This document shows positions 1 through 8,321 of a stretch of 52,695 nucleotides of DNA, one piece after another. The position numbers were made by a program, and so were the translations under genes. Under the pieces are notes generated by a model, which was not told the DNA's origin, did not search any database, and worked only from the letters and a program-made list of their open reading frames with translations. The stretch comes from Candidatus Flexifilum affinis. Lineage in GTDB: Bacteria; Chloroflexota; Anaerolineae; Aggregatilineales; Phototrophicaceae. Each line of letters opens with the position of its first letter. Positions within the stretch are counted from its first letter, which is position 1. Where the stretch lies: the NCBI GenBank assembly GCA_016713325.1, contig JADJPJ010000052.1, forward strand, positions 1 through 52,695. Direction: 5' to 3'.

Positions 1-56
1 AACTGTTGGGGGCGATCTGGCCGGATTGCCCCTACCCGATTGACAGGATCATTGGC

Positions 57-482
57 TTAGACTTCTGGTTCGGGACAGGGATATCGGTCGAACTTGAGCA
101 GCAAGTCGCGTTGTTCGATACGTTCCTGATCATTCAGCCGCAGGACGAGTACGGTTGCGCGACCTTCGGGCGTGTTGGGCTCAATCGTCGCCCCATTGAG
201 ACGAAAATGATCGCTCCAGCGGTGGCGCCGCGGATGAAAAAGGAAGGTTGGCTCATCGGTAAGCGGATCAGCGGCGGCGATGTTTGTTCCCTTAAAGAGA
301 TTGCAGCGCAGACAGCTTAGCGCCAAATTGCTTTCAACGGTTTTCCCGCCGTGTGACTCCGCGATGATGTGCTCGACATGAAAGGCGACATCGCTGGACG
401 CCTGACTGACCCGGCAGTATTCACAGCAGTCGCCGGCGCGTTCATACGTCAGTTCGCGCAGTTTCGCCGGGACATAGCTCAT
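57..482 (-). CDS. HNH endonuclease
   Basis: This is a 141-residue protein of the HNH nuclease family, which cleaves DNA with a single metal ion held in a beta-beta-alpha fold. A first zinc pair (Cys20 and Cys23, in CCEYC) is followed by the HVEHI core at about residues 35-39, a conserved Asn at about 52 (SNLAL), and a second pair in CLRCN at about 57-61, so both the structural zinc and the catalytic His/Asn positions are present. The C-terminal 70 residues show no further domain. Its ATG overlaps the stop of the upstream small gene in an ATGA arrangement, so the two are translationally coupled. Stand-alone HNH genes of this size occur in genomes without nearby phage or restriction genes, and none is seen here. 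The biological target is unknown; the family call is secure. Confidence 0.85.
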   Translation of the reverse strand: MSYVPAKLRELTYERAGDCCEYCRVSQASSDVAFHVEHIIAESHGGKTVESNLALSCLRCNLFKGTNIAAADPLTDEPTFLFHPRRHRWSDHFRLNGATIEPNTPEGRATVLVLRLNDQERIEQRDLLLKFDRYPCPEPEV

Positions 483-733
483 GCTTTGCCTGCGAGCTTG
501 AGCTGCGCCTTTGTCTTGGCCAGCGTCATCACATGCGACACAGCCAGCAGTTTTTCCAACTCAAGCCGCTCATCCGTCGAAAGCGTACCTGTCCGGTTCT
601 TGTCCAGCAGATCTTCCAGGTGGCGCTGAATGCCCGAGGACATCTGGTAGGCAGCGATTGCTTCCAATGTGGGCTCGGAGACGAGAAAATCCGCCACTTC
701 CGTATACAAGGATTGCTGTATATTCACCGTCAT
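479..733 (-). CDS. Small hypothetical protein coupled to the HNH gene
   Basis: This 84-residue protein is predicted to be mostly helical. The N-terminal part resembles a short leader (LYTEVADFLVSEP), followed by a charged helical stretch around LLDKNRTGTLSTDERLELEKLL. There is no signal peptide, membrane segment or metal motif. It lies directly upstream of the HNH gene and shares 4 bases with it, so it is probably expressed in fixed ratio with the nuclease. Small acidic helical proteins paired with HNH genes recur in cyanobacteria and Chloroflexota, but I know no demonstrated role. An antitoxin-like or targeting function is only a guess. The coding call rests on the coupling and on plausible composition. 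Confidence 0.7.
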   Translation of the reverse strand: MTVNIQQSLYTEVADFLVSEPTLEAIAAYQMSSGIQRHLEDLLDKNRTGTLSTDERLELEKLLAVSHVMTLAKTKAQLKLAGKA

Positions 734-873
734 ACCAGTGACCTCAATCTCGAACGCTTCTATTGTACCTCCGATATGTCAGGCGATTGGATCAGCATGT
801 CAAGTCGCACAACTCCGCATGCCGATCGAGCGTATAGGCCACGAACACAGAACAAGCGAAGGAGATTCCGTTG

Positions 874-2250
874 ATGAAGCGTGTGATTGTACTGGCCTTG
901 ACCCTGCTGCTGTTCACCCTCCCGGCGCTGGCGCAGGAACCGCTCGACGCCGAAGCGCTGAAGACGGAGATCGAGCGCCTGCGGGAAGAAGGTGGCGCAC
1001 CTGGGCTGGCGGTGGCCGTCGTCTACGACGGTGAGGTGATCTTCAGCGAAGGCTTTGGCGTGCGCAACACGGAGACGAACGATCCGGTCACGGCCGATAC
1101 GCTCTTCCGCATCGGCTCGACGACCAAGCCGCTGACGGCGATCGGCCTGCTGATGCTGGTGGAGCAGGGGCTGCTCGATCTGGATGCGCCAGTGTCGAGC
1201 ATTGTGCCGGAATTTCAGGCAGGGGATGACATCACCGTGCGCCACCTGCTCTCGCACATGAGTGGCCTGAGCGACAACGCCGAGCCGTATGGGCGGCTTG
1301 ACCCGGAGGCGCTGCGCGATTATGTGGCTGCGTTGGGCGAAGGCGCTCGTTTCGCTCCCGCAGGCGAGGTGCTGAGCTATTCCAACCCCGGCTTCGACGT
1401 GGCGGGCCGCGTCATCGAGGTGGTCAGCGGGCAGCACTACGCCGATTACATGGCCGACAAGGTCTTCCCTGCGCTGGAGATGCGACGCACGACGCTCTAC
1501 CCCAACCTCGCCATGACCTATCCGCTGGCCGTCGGCTACTCACGGGGACTTCTGGGCAACGCGCCGGTGCGGCCGATGGTCGATAACGTCGCCGAATACC
1601 CGGCCGGTTTCATCTTCTCGTCGGTCAACGACCTGACTCGGCTGGCGCAGGTGGTTCTCGACAAAGGGATGCTCGACGGGGAGCCGATCCTCAGCGCCGA
1701 ACTCGCGGCGGAGATGCAGACGCCCGCCGCCATGCTGGGCACGACCGGGTACGGCCTGGGTCTGATCGTCGGCGACTACCAGGGTGTGCGCACGCTCGGG
1801 CATGATGGGGCAATCAACGGCTATTCGTCGTACTTCAACACGATCCCGGAGTACGGGCTGGGCGTGATCGTCCTGGCCAGCGTGGACGGTTTCGACGCTC
1901 TGCCGATCTTCGAAGAGATCGCCGACCTGCTCCTGGATCTGCCGAAGTCGACGATGGCCGCTGGCCCGAGTCTCCCGGCGGAGGCGCTGGCGGAGTACGC
2001 CGGAGAGTACGTCCTCAGCGATATCTATGGCGGGGAGGTGGCCAGCATCCGCATCGCCGTCGAAGAGGAGGATCTGGTTGCTACGGTGACGGGTCAGCCG
2101 CCGCTTCAACTGGTCCCCGCCGCAGCGGATGTGTTCGAGATCGCTTTCGGTGGCGTTCAGGTGGGCCAGCAGGCGATCTTCGTGCGCGACGCAGCAGGCG
2201 CAGTGCAGTACCTGAACGTCGGTTTCCGGGCAGCCGCGCGGGTGGAGTGA
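874..2250 (+). CDS. Secreted serine hydrolase, class C beta-lactamase family
   Basis: This protein of about 458 residues belongs to the beta-lactamase/transpeptidase-like family (class C beta-lactamases, esterases and D-aminopeptidases). A clear signal peptide (VIVLALTLLLFTLPALAQ) sends it across the membrane. The catalytic SxxK tetrad STTK is at about residues 82-85, the second motif is YSN at about 169-171, and an HDG motif at about 310-312 takes the place of KTG. The last 90 residues form a beta-rich domain like those that follow many of these hydrolases. The ATG at 874 follows GGAG at 861-864; a TTG one codon upstream is also possible. The real substrate could be a peptide or an ester, and antibiotic hydrolysis cannot be inferred. 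It has no operon partner: the next gene is convergent. Confidence 0.88.
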   Translation: MKRVIVLALTLLLFTLPALAQEPLDAEALKTEIERLREEGGAPGLAVAVVYDGEVIFSEGFGVRNTETNDPVTADTLFRIGSTTKPLTAIGLLMLVEQGLLDLDAPVSSIVPEFQAGDDITVRHLLSHMSGLSDNAEPYGRLDPEALRDYVAALGEGARFAPAGEVLSYSNPGFDVAGRVIEVVSGQHYADYMADKVFPALEMRRTTLYPNLAMTYPLAVGYSRGLLGNAPVRPMVDNVAEYPAGFIFSSVNDLTRLAQVVLDKGMLDGEPILSAELAAEMQTPAAMLGTTGYGLGLIVGDYQGVRTLGHDGAINGYSSYFNTIPEYGLGVIVLASVDGFDALPIFEEIADLLLDLPKSTMAAGPSLPAEALAEYAGEYVLSDIYGGEVASIRIAVEEEDLVATVTGQPPLQLVPAAADVFEIAFGGVQVGQQAIFVRDAAGAVQYLNVGFRAAARVE

Positions 2251-2305
2251 GCGAGAAAGCCGAGGCGGTCATCAGGAACAGGATTCCAGGGATGCCGTAG
2301 AGGTT

Positions 2306-2437
2306 TACCCCCACCCCAAACCCCTCCCCCGCTGGCGCAAGGGAGGGGCCTGTCATTCGGCTGTGTTATGGCTGCCAATCCGCGCAGCTTCCCTCTCCTG
2401 CGCAGTGGGGGAGGGACTAAGAGAGGGGGTGCGCGTC
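2306..2437. repeat. Intergenic hairpin repeat, CCCCTCCC type
   Basis: C-rich and G-rich arms alternate. CCCCTCCC at 2321-2328 pairs with GGGAGGGG at 2341-2348, and a second CCCTCTCC/GGGGGAGGG pair follows near 2392-2420. Similar elements occur at about 31815-31910 and 48717-48796. It sits between convergent genes and may also act as a bidirectional transcription barrier. Confidence 0.6.
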
Positions 2438-2465
2438 TCCCCAACGGGCTAGTTCATGAGGACCG

Positions 2466-3689
2466 CTAGACCGTCGCGGTGGCGGGGTGCAGCCGGCCGG
2501 TCTCGACGTACTGCGCCAGGAAGGTGCGCACCAGCGCGCCGTCGACCGTGGCGCAGCGCAGACCGGAGCCGGCCAGGGCGTCCTGGGTGAGGCGGGTGCC
2601 GAGCGCGTAGTAGGCGGTCTCGCTGACGCCCAGCATGCGCCCGGCGAATTGAATGTGGAAGAAGGGCAGCAGTGGGTGAAGCGGGTTTGTCTCCGGGTCT
2701 TCGTGTTCCTCGATAGCGTCCACCCATTCATTGAACGGCCGCTTGTCCACCGGGTAACCCGCTTCGATCACCGTGTCCATGATGTTGCTCCAGGTGATCG
2801 GGTCGGGGTTGAGGATGTGGAAGATCTGCCCCAGTGACTCCTGGCGGCGCGACAGGTAGACGATCGATTTGGCCGCGTAGTCGACCGGGGTCATGTCCAT
2901 AGCGTTCTTGATGTCCGGGCCGTACCCCGCCTGAATGCAGCCGATCAGGATGCGGGCCACAAAGTCGTCCTCGTTGGAGCGCCCATTCTTGCTGTCGCCG
3001 ACGATCAGGCCGATGCGGTGGATGGTCACCGGGATGCCGCGGTCACGGGCGTGGCGCACCACCCGCTCGGAGACGTATTTGGTCTGGAAGTAGCCGACCT
3101 CGGGGCACTTTTCGGCATCCAGCGTGTCCGTTTCCAGGCCGCCGTGGGGAATGACGCCAGGAGTCGATTTGAAGCCGAGCAGGATGCCGAGCGACGAGAC
3201 GAAATGGAGGGGCTTCGCTTTCGTGGTGACGGCCAGCCGCAGGGTTTCGACTGTGCCTGCGACGTTGGGCGTGCGCAGGAATTCGTAGGGGGCGATGTAG
3301 CTCAGCTTGCTGCCGACATGGTAGATCACGTCGATCCGCGCGGCCATCGCGTCAAAGTCGGCCTGGGAGAGCCCGAGCAGGGGGTGCTTGAGGTCGCCGA
3401 TGACGGGAGTGATGCGTTCGGCATACTCGTCTCGCCAAAGCCAATAGTGCGCCAGGTTTTTGCGGATGCGGTTCATTCCGTGTTCAACATTGTCGGCGCG
3501 AACCAGCGCGTGCAGATGCGCCGGTGTCGTCTCCAGAAGTTCCGCCATGATGTACGCTGCGACGAATCCGGTTGCGCCGGTGATGAACACATGTTCCGGT
3601 TCTTTCGTGAAATCCACCGGTTCGGGCAGCGGCTGGATATCATCCGGAAGCACCGCATCCCGATCGAGAAAACTGGCAGGTACAGTCAT
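2466..3689 (-). CDS. Thioester-reductase-like extended SDR (NAD(P)-dependent)
   Basis: This 407-residue protein is an extended short-chain dehydrogenase of the NAD_binding_4/thioester-reductase type, the family that includes fatty acyl-CoA reductases and the R domains of carboxylic acid reductases. The Rossmann motif TGATGFVA is at about residues 37-44, and the catalytic YxxxK is YFQTK at 200-204 with a Ser near 165. The start was set at the ATG at 3689 because GGAGTGAAGG precedes it; a longer TTG-start form reaching 3761 has no ribosome site. It lies divergently from the patatin and acyltransferase genes. A role in reducing an acyl thioester to an aldehyde or alcohol for wax-type esters is an inference from that context. 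A sugar-nucleotide or other epimerase-like activity is the main alternative. Confidence 0.75.
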   Translation of the reverse strand: MTVPASFLDRDAVLPDDIQPLPEPVDFTKEPEHVFITGATGFVAAYIMAELLETTPAHLHALVRADNVEHGMNRIRKNLAHYWLWRDEYAERITPVIGDLKHPLLGLSQADFDAMAARIDVIYHVGSKLSYIAPYEFLRTPNVAGTVETLRLAVTTKAKPLHFVSSLGILLGFKSTPGVIPHGGLETDTLDAEKCPEVGYFQTKYVSERVVRHARDRGIPVTIHRIGLIVGDSKNGRSNEDDFVARILIGCIQAGYGPDIKNAMDMTPVDYAAKSIVYLSRRQESLGQIFHILNPDPITWSNIMDTVIEAGYPVDKRPFNEWVDAIEEHEDPETNPLHPLLPFFHIQFAGRMLGVSETAYYALGTRLTQDALAGSGLRCATVDGALVRTFLAQYVETGRLHPATATV

Positions 3690-4006
3690 CGCCTTCACTC
3701 CAGGTTGATTCAAATGAGACTGATATTCAAAAATGTTGCCCAAAGGCCGCTGCCGAGACAACGCCGCCGAAACTGAAAAGGTTCACAGGACGACACTCGC
3801 CGCCCGTTGTTTAGGCAGCTAGGCCATGCTTTGATGGGCCACGCTCTGGTAGACCATGCATCACACAAAACACTTCTCTATATTTCTCATTATGTTGAGG
3901 AACAAATCTCGGCGTTGATGCTGATGATCGCCGTTTGACATGACATTGATCCGTAATTGAGGACCCCGTGACGAGACTAGAATAGAATTGAGGAGTCATT
4001 GACTCT
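3690..4006. other. Divergent intergenic region of the lipid locus
   Basis: This 317-base gap separates the SDR (minus) from the patatin gene (plus) and is clearly more AT-rich than the genes. A TTGACA at 3935-3940 and a TAGAAT at 3978-3983 are on the plus strand but are not spaced as one promoter. AGGAG at 3991-3995 is the ribosome site for the GTG at 4007. I see no coding sequence or convincing RNA here. Confidence 0.4.
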
Positions 4007-5080
4007 GTGAATTGGCCCTCAAAGGCAATCTGGATGCGTCGCGAACTTCCACTGCTGAAGAAGAAGCCGGGCGCTGCGCTTGTATTGAGCGGCGGCGCGA
4101 CCAAAGCGTTCTATTTTCATATTGGTGTCCTAAAAGTTCTTGACCTGGAAAACGTTACTTCGATTGTCGGGACAAGCGCCGGAGCGGTCGCCGGGACGCT
4201 GGTGGCCAGCGGCGTAGAAGCCGATGCACTGGTGGCATCGCTGTATCAGAAAGCGGTGTATGTACCACGCATCGACACGGTGGTGAAACGTTTGACGGCC
4301 ACGATGGTGTTCCAACCGGCGTTCGGGCATATGGCCAGCCAGGGGGCGCACACATTCCTCGCGGCCCTGCGCTTGATGCTGTCTCTGCCAATGGTGCATC
4401 GGGGTGACGTTGTTTCGGAGATCCTCGACCGGCTGATTCTGAGCCAGCGCCACGCACCGAGCTTCTTCAACGCCGCCGAGCTGGAGAACCTGATGCGTGA
4501 GCTGCTGCCCTCCAACGACTTCCGCGACACGCTGATCGATCTCTATGTCACCGCGACCAGCCTCGACGAACACAAGCGTGCCGTGTTCAATGCGCATGTG
4601 GACTATGACGATGGCGTCAACGCCTTCATGACCGACGTGCCGATTCATCGCGCGGTCCTGGCGTCGAGCGCCGTGCCCGGCATGTTCGAGCCCGTGAAAA
4701 TCAAGGATCGCTACTACATCGATGGCGAGGTCCGGCAGACGCTGTCGATGGATATCGGACTGGCCCTGGCCGACACCATCATCTGCTCGCACACCTATCA
4801 CCCGCTCTATTCCAGCAGCGATCGTTCGGTACGCGACGAGGGCTGGTACAACATCGTCAAGCAATCGGTGCACATCGCACTTTATGAACGTATTCTCGGC
4901 TGGCGCGAGGTGTACGAGCAGCAGTTTCCTGACAAACGCATGATCTGGATCGAGCCCGATCCGGACGATCGGGAGTTTTTCCTTGCGCCGGAGTTTTCAT
5001 TCCGGCCGGACTTGCAGCGGCGTCTGGTGGAAATCGGCGAGCGGGCAGCGCGTCGCGCGTTGGAAAACGCATTGACTTGA
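4007..5080 (+). CDS. Patatin-like phospholipase
   Basis: This 357-residue patatin family hydrolase is predicted to cleave acyl esters of phospholipids or neutral lipids. The oxyanion-hole segment SGGATKAF is at about residues 28-35, the nucleophile elbow GTSAG at 55-59 (Ser57), and the catalytic Asp in YYIDGEV at about 239, so the full Ser-Asp dyad is present. No signal peptide precedes them, and the protein is probably cytoplasmic or peripheral to the membrane or to lipid droplets. The GTG start at 4007 follows AGGAG; an ATG at 4034 would shorten it by nine residues. It ends 67 bases before the acyltransferase gene in the same direction. Pairing of a lipase with a WS/DGAT and a phasin-like protein suggests turnover of stored neutral lipid. 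Confidence 0.88.
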   Translation: MNWPSKAIWMRRELPLLKKKPGAALVLSGGATKAFYFHIGVLKVLDLENVTSIVGTSAGAVAGTLVASGVEADALVASLYQKAVYVPRIDTVVKRLTATMVFQPAFGHMASQGAHTFLAALRLMLSLPMVHRGDVVSEILDRLILSQRHAPSFFNAAELENLMRELLPSNDFRDTLIDLYVTATSLDEHKRAVFNAHVDYDDGVNAFMTDVPIHRAVLASSAVPGMFEPVKIKDRYYIDGEVRQTLSMDIGLALADTIICSHTYHPLYSSSDRSVRDEGWYNIVKQSVHIALYERILGWREVYEQQFPDKRMIWIEPDPDDREFFLAPEFSFRPDLQRRLVEIGERAARRALENALT

Positions 5081-5147
5081 GCTTGAGCGTGGCGATGGTC
5101 AGAGTGAGAATCTCGGAAAAATGATGAACTTTAGGGGGAAAAGCATC

Positions 5148-7523
5148 ATGCGCGGGTATACAGATATTCTTGGTTCTGTCGACTCTGCGTTCTATTATGC
5201 GGAACGGCCGGAAACGCCCATGAATCTCGGGGCGCTGACGATCTTCGATGGGACGATCGCCTACGAGGATCTGGTCCGCTTTGTCGAGTCGCGGATCCCC
5301 TTGTGTCCCCGCTATGCCGAGCGCATCGTCCAGGCCCCCTTCCACCTCGGCCAGCCCACCTGGATCAAGGACCCGAATTTCTTCGTGCGCGATCACATTC
5401 GGACGGTTCACTTCGACTCTCCGGGCGATCTCGGAGCGCTGCGGCAGCTCGCCGGCCGCCTGGCCGCCGAACAGCTCGATCGCGGCCGCCCGCTGTGGGA
5501 AATCATCATGATCGAAGGGCTGCCCGGCCAGACAGCGCTCCTGTTCAAGGTCCACCACTGCATGGTGGACGGGCTGGCGGCGGTCGATCTGTTCAACTTC
5601 CTGATGGATATTGCCCCGCGCGATCTGCCCGTCGAGCGGCGCTTCATCAACACCGCTCCGGCGCTGCCCGGCGCCCTGACCCTGCTCACCGATTCGGTCA
5701 CCCGCGACCTGGGGCATCAGTTCAAGCTGCTGCGTAAGATCGGCGGCGAAACGTTCAAGCTGCTGGGCAACCTGACGCACGATCAGGAACGCCTGAACAT
5801 GTTGGTGGCGGTGGCGCACCTGATCAGCAACAACGTCAAGCCGATCCAGAAGCTGGTGATCAATGGCCGCAACACCGGCGACCAACGGCTGGTCTGGGCG
5901 GAATTCGCCCTGGACGACATCCACGCTATTCGTGCCAGGCGCAAGGCCTCGGTCAACGAGGTCATGCTGACGATTATGTCTCGCTCCGTCGAGCGCTATA
6001 TCAACGATCACGGCGGCACGCGCCAGCCGTTCCTGCGAGCGCTGGTGCCGTTCAACGTGCGCAACCAGGAAGAGAAGGGCGAGCATGGCAACCGGATCTC
6101 GGTGCTGCCCATCGACCTGCCGTTCGGCGTGGCCGACCCGCTCGATCATCTGGCGGCCGTGCAGAAATTCAGTAAAGTCATGAAGGACTCCGGGCTGGCC
6201 TTTTCGATGGATTTGCTGCTGACGCTGCCGTCGATGCTGCCTGCCGTCGCGCACAAGCCGATCTGGGGGCTGGCGCCGGTCGCCTTCTCGCTGCTGGCGC
6301 ACACCTGGTGCACCAACGTGGCCGCGCCGCCGATCCCGGTCTACCTGCTGGGGCACGAACTGAAACAGGTCTTCGGCTTCTTCCCGCTCAACCCGTCGAT
6401 GGGTCTGGCCAGCGTCATCGTCAGCTACAACGGCCACATCTCGATCACCATGGTGGCCGACGAGGGCATCCTGCCGGATGCCGACATCCTCGGGGCGTAT
6501 GCCAACACGGTCTTCGGCGAGCTCTGCCGCGCGGCCGGCATCACCCCGACGCCGCTGAATCCGGTCAAGGCTCCCGTGCCGGCCGCGGAGCCGCCAGCCA
6601 CACCCGTCGCAGCAGATCCCGTTCCTGCGGCGTCCGCTCAAGTAGAACCCGCGCCGTCCACCGCTGCGCCGTCCGCGCCGGCTGCGAGTGCTCCCGCCGA
6701 ACCCGCCGCACCGATGGAAGCCGCTTCTGCGGTTCCGCCGGTTGGCGATACCCAGGCGGCTGCGCCAGTTCTCCCGACGCAACCCCCCTCGTCGGCTCCG
6801 GCCCCACTGCCCGCCGGACAGCCGCCTTCGATCCCCTTCGTCAATGGGAAAGATGCGTCGGCGCTCGGGATGGATGGACATGTCGAGGCAGTCGTAGTGC
6901 CGCACACGGCCGAAGCCGCGATCGCCGCCGCGCACGCCCATGCGGCAGTGAGCGACGCAGACGACACGATCGAGGTCCACGCCGCGCAAGTCAGCGGAGC
7001 CGCCGCGGCATCCGTCGCGCAGCCTCCGGTTGCACCCGCGGCGGCTGTCGTACCGCCCTCGGTGGTTGCTCCCGCGCCGGCGCCAGATTCGCCGCCCAGG
7101 CCCGTCGCCCACAAGTTGTTTTCGCCCGATTGGTCGGCAGCAATGCGCGAGGCGATCAACGGCAGCAGCGCCTACCGTGCCGCATCCACCGGCTGGACGG
7201 CCGGCGCGCTGGCGCTGGTGGTCGAGGCCGCGCCGAACCACGGCATGAATGAGCCAGCCGGGGTCCTGCTCGACCTGTACCGCGGCAACTGCCGCAACGC
7301 GCGTTCGGTCACCCCCGCCGAGGCGATGCGCGCAGCGTCGTTCGTCATTCAGGCCAGCTACGACGCCTGGATGGACGCGCTGGACGGCCGATTCCCGCCG
7401 CTGGTCATGCTCACCACCGGCCGGCTGAGTCTGAAGAAGGGGCTGATGCTCCGCCTGCTGCCATTCACCAAGTCCGCCACCGAACTGGTTCACTGCGCAC
7501 AGCGCGTCCCGCTGCAACGGTGA
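5148..7523 (+). CDS. WS/DGAT acyltransferase fused to an SCP2-like lipid-binding domain
   Basis: This protein of about 791 residues starts with a wax ester synthase/diacylglycerol acyltransferase domain, about residues 1-465. It shows the active-site motif HHCMVDG at 136-142, the PLW motif just before it, and a TNVAAPP segment where the family has NVPGP. These enzymes esterify fatty alcohols or diacylglycerol with acyl-CoA to make storage lipid. A Pro/Ala-rich linker of about 180 residues follows, then a C-terminal domain of about 135 residues (from about residue 653) with the Trp and Gly pattern of SCP2 sterol-carrier-like folds, including TAGALALVV and SLKKGLMLRL. The ATG at 5148 follows AGGGGG at 5133-5138; an ATG at 5121 lacks such a site. 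Stand-alone WS/DGAT proteins are near 450-500 residues, so this is a large fusion. The acyltransferase call is strong, the SCP2 call moderate. Confidence 0.85.
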   Translation: MRGYTDILGSVDSAFYYAERPETPMNLGALTIFDGTIAYEDLVRFVESRIPLCPRYAERIVQAPFHLGQPTWIKDPNFFVRDHIRTVHFDSPGDLGALRQLAGRLAAEQLDRGRPLWEIIMIEGLPGQTALLFKVHHCMVDGLAAVDLFNFLMDIAPRDLPVERRFINTAPALPGALTLLTDSVTRDLGHQFKLLRKIGGETFKLLGNLTHDQERLNMLVAVAHLISNNVKPIQKLVINGRNTGDQRLVWAEFALDDIHAIRARRKASVNEVMLTIMSRSVERYINDHGGTRQPFLRALVPFNVRNQEEKGEHGNRISVLPIDLPFGVADPLDHLAAVQKFSKVMKDSGLAFSMDLLLTLPSMLPAVAHKPIWGLAPVAFSLLAHTWCTNVAAPPIPVYLLGHELKQVFGFFPLNPSMGLASVIVSYNGHISITMVADEGILPDADILGAYANTVFGELCRAAGITPTPLNPVKAPVPAAEPPATPVAADPVPAASAQVEPAPSTAAPSAPAASAPAEPAAPMEAASAVPPVGDTQAAAPVLPTQPPSSAPAPLPAGQPPSIPFVNGKDASALGMDGHVEAVVVPHTAEAAIAAAHAHAAVSDADDTIEVHAAQVSGAAAASVAQPPVAPAAAVVPPSVVAPAPAPDSPPRPVAHKLFSPDWSAAMREAINGSSAYRAASTGWTAGALALVVEAAPNHGMNEPAGVLLDLYRGNCRNARSVTPAEAMRAASFVIQASYDAWMDALDGRFPPLVMLTTGRLSLKKGLMLRLLPFTKSATELVHCAQRVPLQR

Positions 7524-7627
7524 TTGTGATATTCATCACAAAGTGGCAGTGATGTTCGACATAGATTTGACACCGCCACCAGTGATACGTTCATGATAGA
7601 GCGTAAACATAAACTGGAGGAGTTACT

Positions 7628-8062
7628 GTGCCTACGAAAAAAGCAGCTCCGGTCGAAGAAGTGGTCAAGCCGGTTGAGGAAGCCCTCGAAGAAGCGAAGA
7701 AGGCCACTGCTTTTGACGAGTTCATGGAACACCAGAAGGCATCGCTGAGCGAGTTCGGCAAGGCCGTCGAGACTCTGATTCCACAGGGCCTGCGCGAACA
7801 TGGTGAGGCGGCTCTGCGCGAAAGCGTTGAAGGCTACCGGAAGTTCTTCAACTCCGCGCTCGACAACCTGATCGAGCGCATCGAGAAGGCCAAATTGACG
7901 GAAGAAGAGCCGATCGCCGAGAAGGTCGACAAGGCCGTCAAGATCGTCAAGGAAACCGTCAAGGATGTGACGCCGCAGATGAAGGTTGACGAGCCGATTG
8001 CTGAGAAGATGGACAAGGCCGTCAAGCAGATGCGCGAAACCGTCAAGGAAGTCGTTTCGTAA
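7628..8062 (+). CDS. Phasin-like coiled-coil protein
   Basis: This 144-residue highly charged Lys/Glu/Val-rich protein is predicted to be almost wholly helical. It has no signal peptide or membrane segment. The C-terminal half contains two near copies of a 21-22-residue amphipathic unit: EEPIAEKVDKAVKIVKETVK and, about 30 residues later, DEPIAEKMDKAVKQMRETVK. The GTG start at 7628 follows an excellent GGAGGAG at 7616-7622. It lies 104 bases after the WS/DGAT gene and before a strong terminator, so it could be the last gene of that unit or have its own promoter. Composition and context suggest a granule- or lipid-droplet-coating protein (phasin-like), but this is inference. An apolipoprotein- or LEA-like stress protein is an alternative. 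Confidence 0.7.
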   Translation: MPTKKAAPVEEVVKPVEEALEEAKKATAFDEFMEHQKASLSEFGKAVETLIPQGLREHGEAALRESVEGYRKFFNSALDNLIERIEKAKLTEEEPIAEKVDKAVKIVKETVKDVTPQMKVDEPIAEKMDKAVKQMRETVKEVVS

Positions 8063-8247
8063 AAGACGTTTCGTGGATGAAAGTCTCGTCAACGAGGGGG
8101 CGTCAACGACCTGGCCTCGTCATGAGACTTCAGATGTTCAGACACTGAATCAGCCGCCGCGACGACGGTTGTTCCGGGGAAGCGCGCGACCTCACCGGTC
8201 GCCATCTACGCCGCAGCGACCTCAGTTTCCTTTCCGCTGTGGCGCCA

Positions 8248-8281
8248 CCCGCTCACTGCACAGCCAGTGAGCGGGTTTTTT
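8248..8281 (+). terminator. Rho-independent terminator after the lipid locus
   Basis: A perfect 11-bp stem, CCCGCTCACTG (8248-8258) with CAGTGAGCGGG (8265-8275), and a 6-base loop are followed directly by six T residues. It ends transcription of the phasin-like gene, about 190 bases after its stop. The stretch from 8063 to 8247 holds no gene. Confidence 0.9.
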
Positions 8282-8296
8282 GTTGTTCGCGCGAAC

Positions 8297-8317
8297 GGGC
8301 GACACGCGCCGCCCCTA
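8297..8317. repeat. Dispersed GGGCG/CGCCC palindrome with CCTAC flank
   Basis: An imperfect palindrome with GGGCG and CCGCCC ends is followed by CCTACAG. It belongs to the same class as the elements at 38053, 45939, 45983, 46842 and 48691. Confidence 0.55.
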
Positions 8318-8321
8318 CAGA

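Noticed and set aside
4857..7517. Long open frame of 886 codons on the minus strand
   Set aside because: It lies wholly opposite the WS/DGAT gene, is rich in Arg, Gly and Gln, has no domain pattern, and is the usual antisense shadow of a GC-rich gene.
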